Positions 58,055 to 64,000 of a stretch of 64,000 nt of DNA are shown here, piece after piece. The notes under the pieces are model-generated. The model did no database searches and was not told the DNA's origin. It saw only the letters and a list, made by a program, of their open reading frames with translations. Source of the DNA: Paraburkholderia sp. Tr-20389 (GTDB taxonomy: Bacteria > Pseudomonadota > Gammaproteobacteria > Burkholderiales > Burkholderiaceae); the NCBI RefSeq assembly GCF_017104565.1, contig NZ_JAAGPD010000026.1, positions 62,001 through 126,000 of the forward strand. Direction: 5' to 3'. The first letter of the stretch is position 1, and every line of letters begins with the position of its first letter. Made by a program: the position numbers and the translations under genes.

Positions 58055-59077
58055 ATGGCCCGTCCGAAACTCCTGCCCGACAATTTCACGCTGTGCCTGA
58101 TCGGCACGGTGATTTTCGCCAGCCTGCTGCCGGTGCATGGGCAGGCGGCGCAGGCGTTCAACTGGGTCACGGACATCGCCGTCGGGCTGCTGTTCTTCCT
58201 GCACGGCGCCAAGCTCTCGCGCGAGGCGATCATCGCCGGGGCGACGCACTGGCGGCTGCATCTCGTCGTGCTGCTAAGCACGTTCGCGCTCTTTCCTGTA
58301 CTCGGGCTCGTACTCAAACCGCTTCTTTCGCCCCTCGTCACGCCTGCGCTCTACGCCGGCATCCTGTTCCTCTGCACGCTGCCGTCGACGGTTCAGTCGT
58401 CGATCGCGTTCACGTCGATTGCGAAGGGCAACGTGCCCGCTGCAGTATGCAGCGCGTCCGCGTCGAGTCTGCTCGGCATATTCATCACGCCCGCCCTCGT
58501 CAGCGTGATCGTCACGAACCAGGCCGCCAGCGGCGGTTCGCCGTGGCATACGGTATGGAACATCGTGCTGCAGCTGCTCGTGCCGTTCGTTGCCGGGCAG
58601 TTGCTGCGGCCGATGATCGGTGGGTGGATCGAGCGTAACCGCGCCGTGCTGAAATTCGTCGACCAGGGTTCGATCCTGCTGGTGGTCTACGGCGCGTTCA
58701 GCGAGGCCGTGAACGAAGGCCTGTGGCATCAGATTCCGCTCGCCGCGCTGGGCGGCCTGCTGGTGGTGTGCGGCGTGCTGCTCGCGCTCGCGCTGGCGGT
58801 GACGATATTCGTCAGCAAGCGCCTCGGCTTCAGCCGCGCCGATCAGATCACGATCATCTTCTGCGGCTCGAAGAAAAGCCTCGCTGCCGGCGTGCCGATG
58901 GCGAAGGTGATCTTCGCGACGCATGCGGTGGGCGCCGTCGTGCTTCCGCTGATGCTGTTCCACCAGATCCAGCTGATGGTCTGCGCCGCGCTCGCGCAAC
59001 GCTGGGGCGCACGCGACATCAGCGCAGAAAAGCGCGCGGCGCAAAAAGGCACGACGGCCGCTGTTGCACGCCGCTAG
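58055..59077 (+). CDS. Bile acid:sodium symporter family transporter (YfeH-like)
   Basis: A 340-residue membrane protein with nine to ten hydrophobic helices, of the BASS family subgroup that includes YfeH. Conserved features are VTDIAVGLLFFLHGAKLSREA, LFLCTLPSTVQSSIAFT in the helix-break region near the Na sites, and IIFCGSKKSLAAGVPMAKV in the second crossing. Substrates in bacteria include organic anions; the true one is unknown. The C-terminal tail is Lys/Arg-rich and cytoplasmic. A terminator follows. Confidence 0.85.
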   Translation: MARPKLLPDNFTLCLIGTVIFASLLPVHGQAAQAFNWVTDIAVGLLFFLHGAKLSREAIIAGATHWRLHLVVLLSTFALFPVLGLVLKPLLSPLVTPALYAGILFLCTLPSTVQSSIAFTSIAKGNVPAAVCSASASSLLGIFITPALVSVIVTNQAASGGSPWHTVWNIVLQLLVPFVAGQLLRPMIGGWIERNRAVLKFVDQGSILLVVYGAFSEAVNEGLWHQIPLAALGGLLVVCGVLLALALAVTIFVSKRLGFSRADQITIIFCGSKKSLAAGVPMAKVIFATHAVGAVVLPLMLFHQIQLMVCAALAQRWGARDISAEKRAAQKGTTAAVARR

Positions 59078-59132
59078 GCCTGCTTCGAATGAAAAGGAAT
59101 TCATAAGCGCTCTCCCTGAGTGCATGTCGTGG

Positions 59133-59156
59133 AAAGCCGCCTGCGGGCGGCTTTTT
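59133..59156 (+). terminator. Terminator after the BASS transporter gene
   Basis: AAAGCCGCC and GGCGGCTTT form the stem around TGCG, followed by TTGTTATTTC. A good intrinsic terminator 55 bases past the stop. Confidence 0.82.
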
Positions 59157-59333
59157 GTTATTTCAGCCTCTCCACGATGCGCTGTCGCCTCGGCGCGAAG
59201 GCATAGGACAAGCGCACGCAGCACGCGCCATCCCACATGGTGGAAACGTTTCCGTTTTGCACCAAGCCAGTGCCGCGCGTCACCAAAAGTTCATTCAACT
59301 CTTGCGTTTACCTGCCGATAAGCCGACGGTCCA

Positions 59334-61190
59334 ATGCTCCGGCCGTGTGTCATGTCTCAACGCTCGTCCTCCCTTCTTGCAGTGCCGCGCATCGTCGATC
59401 TGATTGCGCAGCGTGACCTGTCCGCCGTCTTTCAGCCGATCGTCGATTTCGAAGACGGCGCAATTCTCGGTTACGAAGGACTGATTCGCGGACCGGCCGG
59501 CACCGCGCTGGAGACGCCGTACGCGCTGTTCGCGCAGGCGGCCGCCGAAGGCAGCGTGATCGCGCTGGAGCGCGCGGCCGCAAACACCTGCATCGAGGCG
59601 TTCGCCAGGCTCAAGTGCGAGGGCAAGCTGTTCCTGAATTTCAGCGCAGGGGCGATCCGCCAACTCGCCGACGACCGCGACGACATCTTCACGATGCTGC
59701 GCAACATGGGCGTCGACGCGGAACGCATCGTGATCGAGTTGACGGAGCAGAGCGCGATCCCCGACGTCGCCAGTTTTCTGCCCGCCATTTCCGTGCTGCG
59801 TATGGCGGGCGCGCAGTTCGCGCTCGACGATTACGGCACGGCGAACGCCAGCATGAACCTGTGGGTGCGCCTGCAGCCCGACGTCGTGAAGATCGACCGC
59901 TTTTTCATCCACGAGATCGCCAGCGACCCGCTCAAGTTCGAAGCCGTCAAGGCGATGCAGCATTTCGCGGCCGCGAGCGGCGCGCGCCTCGTCGCCGAAG
60001 GGATCGAAAACGAAGCGGATCTGATCGTCGTGCGCGACATGGGCATCGCCTGCGGACAGGGGTATTTCTTCGGCAAGCCCAACGCGCATCCGCCGCGCAA
60101 GCTCGCCGACGACGCGCGCGAAGCGCTGCGCTCCGGCCACATCGCCGTGTTCCCGGAAGCGACACGCGCGGTGAGCGCGTCGCCGTCGGGCGGCATGGCG
60201 TCGGCGAAGATGGTCGTGCACGCTCCCGCGCTGCCGCGCAACGCGACGAACAACGACGTGCTCGAACTCTTCAACCGGCTGCCGAACCTGCATGCCGTCG
60301 CCGTTGTCGAGGAGAACGAGCCTGTCGCGCTGATCAATCGCCGGGCGTTCATGGATCGTTACGCGCTGCCCTATCATCGTGAGTTGTTCGGCAAGCGGCC
60401 CTGCATGCTGTTCGCGAACGAATCGCCCGTGGTAATCGAGAAATCGATGACAGTCGAGGACATGGCCAAGCTGCTCGCCAGCGACGACCAGCGCTATCTC
60501 GCGGACGGCTTCGTCATCACCGAACAGGGCCAGTACGTGGGTCTCGGCACGGGCGAGAGCCTCGTGCGCGCGGTCACGGAAGTGCGTATCGAAGCGGCCC
60601 GCTATGCGAATCCGCTCACCTTCCTGCCGGGCAATATTCCCATCAGCTCGCACATAACGCGTTTGCTCAGTCACGACGCGGGCTTCTATGCGTGCTACGT
60701 CGATCTGAACCACTTCAAGCCGTTCAACGACCAGTACGGCTACTGGCAAGGCGACGAAGTGCTGAAATTCGCCGCCCACGTGCTGGCGGATGTGTGCGAC
60801 CCGACCCGCGATTTTCTCGGGCACGTCGGCGGCGACGATTTCCTGGTTCTTTTCCAGAGCGAGGACTGGCACGCGCGCGCACAACGCGCGATTCACGCGT
60901 TCAACGAAGGCGCACAGCGCTTCTACGCGCCGGGCGACCGGCTGGCGGGCGGTATCCACGGCGAGGACCGGCGCGGCCATCCGACATTCTTCGACTTCGT
61001 GACGATGGCGATCGGCTGCGTGCAGGTGCAGCCGCAGCTCGACGACACGACCTACAGCAGCGAGGACATCGCGTCGGTGGCGGCGCTCGCGAAACGCCGC
61101 GCGAAGAGCGAAGCGTCCGGTCTCGTGATGGTCGAGTTCGAAGAAAGCCAGATGTTGCTGCAAGGGCGCGCGACGGCAACCGTCGACTGA
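59334..61190 (+). CDS. EAL-CBS-GGDEF domain protein, c-di-GMP phosphodiesterase
   Basis: A 618-residue cytoplasmic signalling protein. The N-terminal EAL domain (~25-265) keeps the catalytic set: Glu in GYEGLIRGP (EGL variant), Asn in NFSAGAI, Glu in ELTEQ, Asp-Asp in ALDDYG, Lys in VKIDR and Glu in AEGIENE. So it is probably an active c-di-GMP phosphodiesterase. Two CBS-like segments (~295-425, VEDMAKLLASDDQRYLADGF) may bind adenine nucleotides. The C-terminal GGDEF domain reads GGDDF and lacks an RxxD inhibitory site, so cyclase activity is doubtful. No membrane segment. Start ATG at 59334 or 59352. Confidence 0.88.
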   Translation: MLRPCVMSQRSSSLLAVPRIVDLIAQRDLSAVFQPIVDFEDGAILGYEGLIRGPAGTALETPYALFAQAAAEGSVIALERAAANTCIEAFARLKCEGKLFLNFSAGAIRQLADDRDDIFTMLRNMGVDAERIVIELTEQSAIPDVASFLPAISVLRMAGAQFALDDYGTANASMNLWVRLQPDVVKIDRFFIHEIASDPLKFEAVKAMQHFAAASGARLVAEGIENEADLIVVRDMGIACGQGYFFGKPNAHPPRKLADDAREALRSGHIAVFPEATRAVSASPSGGMASAKMVVHAPALPRNATNNDVLELFNRLPNLHAVAVVEENEPVALINRRAFMDRYALPYHRELFGKRPCMLFANESPVVIEKSMTVEDMAKLLASDDQRYLADGFVITEQGQYVGLGTGESLVRAVTEVRIEAARYANPLTFLPGNIPISSHITRLLSHDAGFYACYVDLNHFKPFNDQYGYWQGDEVLKFAAHVLADVCDPTRDFLGHVGGDDFLVLFQSEDWHARAQRAIHAFNEGAQRFYAPGDRLAGGIHGEDRRGHPTFFDFVTMAIGCVQVQPQLDDTTYSSEDIASVAALAKRRAKSEASGLVMVEFEESQMLLQGRATATVD

Positions 61191-61550
61191 GCCACGCCCC
61201 GCCCCGTTCGAACACACGTTCGCGCTTCACGCGACGCCGCAACGACATTCCCCTGTCACGCCGCGCAGTCACCCTGGCAACGAGGTTCGGACTGCGCGCC
61301 CGCCATTGCCGGCTCAATTTCCGCTTCAGGTTCGCCCGTTCGCGCGCGGTTGCGAGCCGGCCGATTCATGAAACCATTGCACCGTTTAGTGAATTTTACT
61401 AAACAATTTATCTAATGCCATTGCGCCTATCTACGGGTATTTACGCGTATCTAACGACCTTGATCAAGGGTTTCGCGATGGCGTTTTACTATACAATCAC
61501 CCGAACCTGAACTCCGCTGCGGCGCCTTGCTTGCGCCGCCGTCCTTTTCG
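61191..61550. promoter_or_regulatory. LacI-regulated promoter region with two dyads
   Basis: The 360-base gap before the sugar operon holds a perfect inverted repeat GTTTAGT-N7-ACTAAAC at 61384-61404, a perfect 12-bp palindrome CCTTGATCAAGG at 61458-61469 and a -10-like TATACAAT at 61490-61497. A LacI-type repressor encoded 150 bases away is the natural candidate to bind one of them. The first 120 bases after the EAL gene show nothing clear. Confidence 0.55.
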
Positions 61551-62537
61551 ATGGCTACAACGATCCGCGACGTCGCTCGCGCGGCCAGCGTGTCGATCGG
61601 CACCGTCTCACGCGCGCTGAAGAATCAGCCCGGCTTGTCGGAGTCGACGCGCGAGCGCGTCGTCGAAACGGCCCGACGGCTCGGCTACGATTCCGCCCAG
61701 TTGCGTCCGCGCATTCGCCGGCTCACGTTTTTGCTGCATCGGCATCACAACAACTTCGCCGTGAGCCCGTTCTTCTCTCACGTGCTGCACGGCGTCGAGG
61801 ACGCGTGCCGCGAGCGCGGCATCGTTCCGTCCGTGCTGACGGCGGGCCCGACGGAAGACGTGGTGCAGCAGATGCGTCTGCACGCGCCCGACGCGATCGC
61901 CATCGCCGGCTTTGTCGAGCCCGAGACGCTCGCCACCCTCTCCGCGATGAAACGCCCGCTGGTGCTGATCGACCTGTGGGCGCCGAATCTGCGTTCGGTG
62001 AATCTCGACAATCAGGCGGGCGCCGCGCTCGCGATGCAGCATCTTTTCGCGCAAAAGCGCACGCGCATCGCGTTCATCGGCGGCTCGCTCGCGCACTACA
62101 GCATCGCGCAGCGCGCGCTCGGCTACCGGCGCGCGTTCTTCGAGGCCGGGCTGCTGTTCGATCCGTCGCTGGAAGTGACGATCGACGCGGGCCTCGACCC
62201 GGACGCCGGCGCCGCGCTCGCCATGGAACAGTTGCTTGACCGTCCCGGCCCGCGCCCCGACGCCGTCTTCGCGTACAACGACCTCGCCGCACTCGCCGCG
62301 CTGCGCGTGTGTCTCGCACGCGGTGTGCGCGTGCCCGAAGACATCGCGATCGTCGGTTTCGACGACATTCCCGCCGCCGCTCACGCCCGCCCGCCGCTCA
62401 CGACGATCGCCGTCGACAAGGAAGCGCTCGGGCGGCGCGGGGTCGAACTGCTGCTCGACGACACGCCGTCCGCACTCGACCTCCGTATCCCGGTCCAACT
62501 CGTAGTCCGTGCCAGCACCTCGGTGAACACGCCATGA
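61551..62537 (+). CDS. LacI family transcriptional regulator
   Basis: A 328-residue repressor: LacI HTH with hinge (TIRDVARAASVSIGTVSRALKNQPGLSEST as the opening, split here at SIGTVSRAL) and a sugar-binding domain of the periplasmic-binding fold (FVEPETLATLSAMKRPLVLID, VFAYNDLAALAAL, DIAIVGFDDIPAAAH). The ATG at 61551 begins the HTH directly. Its end overlaps the epimerase gene as ATGA, so it likely controls the sugar operon that follows and its own promoter, which contains palindromes. Confidence 0.9.
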   Translation: MATTIRDVARAASVSIGTVSRALKNQPGLSESTRERVVETARRLGYDSAQLRPRIRRLTFLLHRHHNNFAVSPFFSHVLHGVEDACRERGIVPSVLTAGPTEDVVQQMRLHAPDAIAIAGFVEPETLATLSAMKRPLVLIDLWAPNLRSVNLDNQAGAALAMQHLFAQKRTRIAFIGGSLAHYSIAQRALGYRRAFFEAGLLFDPSLEVTIDAGLDPDAGAALAMEQLLDRPGPRPDAVFAYNDLAALAALRVCLARGVRVPEDIAIVGFDDIPAAAHARPPLTTIAVDKEALGRRGVELLLDDTPSALDLRIPVQLVVRASTSVNTP

Positions 62538-63796
62538 AACAACCCGACACGACTCTTTCGAACCACACCGCCAACCACCAGGCGCCGTCTGTCGCAAGCT
62601 TCCGCGACGGCGCGTTCCTGCTGTCGCACATCGAAGACACGCTGCGCTTTTACGCGCCGAACGTGTTCGACCCGAGCGGCGGCTTCTTCCACTTTTTCCG
62701 CGACGACGGCTCGATCTACAACCGCACGACACGGCACCTCGTCAGCAGTTGCCGCTACGTGTTCAACTACGCGATGGCCTACCGGCAGTTCGGCGATCCG
62801 CAACATCTGGAGTACGCGCAGCACGGCCTGAAGTTCCTGCGCGACGGCCACTGGGATCCGCATCATCAGGGCTACGACTGGGAGGTCGACTGGCGCGACG
62901 GCCACCGGCGCACGCTCGACGCGACGCGTCACTGCTACGGCCTCGCGTTCGTACTGCTCGCCTATGCGCATGCAGCGATGGCGGGCATCGAAGAAGCGAA
63001 GCCGATGATCGCCGCGACCTTCGAGCTGATGGAGCACCGCTTCTGGGATCCCGCAGCCGGCCTGTACGCCGACGAAGCCACGGCCGACTGGCGCGTGAGT
63101 TCGTATCGCGGCCAGAACGCGAACATGCACACCACGGAAGCGCTGCTCGCCGCGTATGAAGCGACGGGCCACCTCGTGTATCTGGACCGTGCGGAACGCG
63201 TCGCGACGAACATCACGCTGCGTCAGGCGAAGCTGTCGCAGAGTCTCGTGTGGGAACACTTTCACGCGGACTGGTCGGTGGACTGGCACTACAACGAGGA
63301 AGACAGCTCGAACATCTTCCGTCCATGGGGTTTCCAGCCGGGCCATCAGACGGAATGGGCGAAGCTGCTGCTGATTCTCGAACGTCACCGTCCACTGCCG
63401 TGGCTGTTGCCGCGTGCGATCGAACTGTTCGACGCCGCGATGACGCACGCCTGGGATCACGATCACGGCGGCCTCTATTACGGCTTCGGCCCCGACCACA
63501 CCGTCTGCGATCACGACAAGTACTTCTGGGTGCAGGCCGAAACCTTCGCGACGGCCGCGCTGCTCGGCAAACGCACGGGCAACGAGCGCTTCTGGGACTG
63601 GTACGACGAAATCTGGCACTACAGCTGGACGCATTTCGTCGACCATCGTTATGGCGCGTGGTATCGCATACTCACTTGCGACAACCGCAAATACAGCGAC
63701 GAAAAGAGCCCGGCCGGCAAGACCGACTATCACACGATGGGCGCATGCTACGAAGTGCTGCACCACGCGTTGCAGACTTCCAGCACGTCCGCATAA
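62534..63796 (+). CDS. AGE family epimerase/isomerase (mannose isomerase-like)
   Basis: A 420-residue (alpha/alpha)6-barrel protein of the N-acylglucosamine 2-epimerase superfamily. Barrel signatures are DWEVDWRDGHRRTLDATRH, YRGQNANMHTTEALLAAYEATG (catalytic His region), WHYNEEDSSNIFRPWGFQPGH and QAETFATAALL, with the final DHRYGAWYRIL His. The mix resembles D-mannose isomerase and YihS-type enzymes more than the GlcNAc 2-epimerase. With a PfkB sugar kinase next door, it may convert mannose to fructose for phosphorylation. It overlaps the LacI gene by 4 bases. Confidence 0.83.
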   Translation: MKQPDTTLSNHTANHQAPSVASFRDGAFLLSHIEDTLRFYAPNVFDPSGGFFHFFRDDGSIYNRTTRHLVSSCRYVFNYAMAYRQFGDPQHLEYAQHGLKFLRDGHWDPHHQGYDWEVDWRDGHRRTLDATRHCYGLAFVLLAYAHAAMAGIEEAKPMIAATFELMEHRFWDPAAGLYADEATADWRVSSYRGQNANMHTTEALLAAYEATGHLVYLDRAERVATNITLRQAKLSQSLVWEHFHADWSVDWHYNEEDSSNIFRPWGFQPGHQTEWAKLLLILERHRPLPWLLPRAIELFDAAMTHAWDHDHGGLYYGFGPDHTVCDHDKYFWVQAETFATAALLGKRTGNERFWDWYDEIWHYSWTHFVDHRYGAWYRILTCDNRKYSDEKSPAGKTDYHTMGACYEVLHHALQTSSTSA

Positions 63797-63814
63797 CCTC
63801 GTACGGTGAGCATC

Positions 63815-64000
63815 ATGAGCGCGAGCGCTGAATCTTCCACTACGTTTCCCGATTTCGTTTCCGCCGGCGACATCCTCACCGATCTCGTCCGCACGGGTCC
63901 TTCAAGCTGGCTATCGGTGCCGGGCGGGGCGGGCTGGAACGTCGCGCGCGCGGTCGCGCGGCTGGGCCTGCCGACGGCCTGCGCCGGCTCGCTCGGCGTC
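63815..64000 (+). CDS. PfkB family carbohydrate kinase, partial (window end)
   Basis: The first 62 codons of a ribokinase/fructokinase-like sugar kinase, cut by the window edge. It reads [13 protein letters not shown], then [18 protein letters not shown] and CAGSLG, the N-terminal PfkB signature with the sugar-binding GGA-x-N motif. It starts 18 bases after the epimerase and is the third gene of the LacI-epimerase-kinase operon; fructose is the likeliest substrate if the epimerase makes fructose. The catalytic C-terminal half is outside the window. Confidence 0.8.
   Translation, partial: MSASAESSTTFPDFVSAGDILTDLVRTGPSSWLSVPGGAGWNVARAVARLGLPTACAGSLGV

Noticed and set aside
59295-61217. 640-codon open frame antisense to the EAL-GGDEF gene
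   Set aside because: Shadow frame; all conserved c-di-GMP motifs are on the plus strand.

Overview
The window looks like ordinary chromosomal backbone from a GC-rich betaproteobacterium of the family Burkholderiaceae, most likely Paraburkholderia or Caballeronia. The evidence is the gene content and order: birA-coaX, a methionine synthase split into two genes, DUF1840, DUF3567 and DUF1289 proteins, PhaM, fused IcmF, a Gram-negative trimeric-type porin, and bioAFDB. A hairpin repeat at 39733-39766 also resembles a repeat I recall as common in Paraburkholderia. Codon use is similarly GC-rich throughout. I see no insertion sequence, prophage, CRISPR array, rRNA or tRNA.

Layout. 0.2-2.3 kb: birA, coaX and a small membrane protein, convergent with the heptose adenylyltransferase gene rfaE2. 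2.9-5.1 kb: a diiron acyl-ACP-desaturase-like protein and the PHB granule protein PhaM. 5.2-9.6 kb: a catabolic block with an enoyl-CoA hydratase, a branched-chain-type binding protein and an FAH-family enzyme, divergent from an IclR regulator. 9.7-17.3 kb: a DUF3108 protein, an enol-lactonase-like hydrolase, DUF3567, split metH, and small proteins. 17.6-22.7 kb: argS, a SPOR protein, dsbA, an SDR and a cobalamin-binding protein. 23-26.3 kb: a peptide-binding protein, and an MBL hydrolase divergent from a LiuR-like MerR regulator. 26.5-32.7 kb: aceK, carbonic anhydrase, thiolase, SDR, acyl-CoA dehydrogenase and YchJ. 33.3-39.7 kb: a secreted hydrolase and the biotin operon bioA-bioF-bioD-bioB. 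40-46.7 kb: a sulfate-binding protein, ghrA, and a tightly coupled HMG-CoA lyase/YbaK/DUF1289/MaoC/MBL run. 46.9-58 kb: an EamA exporter with a divergent Lrp regulator, a candidate fluoroacetate dehalogenase, a nitronate monooxygenase, icmF, a LysR regulator, a porin and an unknown secreted protein. 58-64 kb: a BASS-type transporter, an EAL-CBS-GGDEF protein, then a LacI/epimerase/PfkB sugar operon cut by the window end.

How the genes connect. Biotin synthesis (bioAFDB) and its ligase (birA) are both here, but BirA lacks a repressor domain, so bio control must come from elsewhere; a perfect 19-bp palindrome lies upstream of bioA. Cobalamin recurs: MetH, IcmF and a B12-binding protein. Acyl-CoA metabolism recurs too: LiuR-like regulator, thiolase, acyl-CoA dehydrogenase, HMG-CoA lyase, IcmF, MaoC-like protein and PhaM.

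I did not find a clearly new multi-gene system. The strongest leads are the dehalogenase with a full fluoroacetate-type active site, the bioA palindrome, the LacI-type operator with its sugar operon, and several unexplained dyads and repeats.
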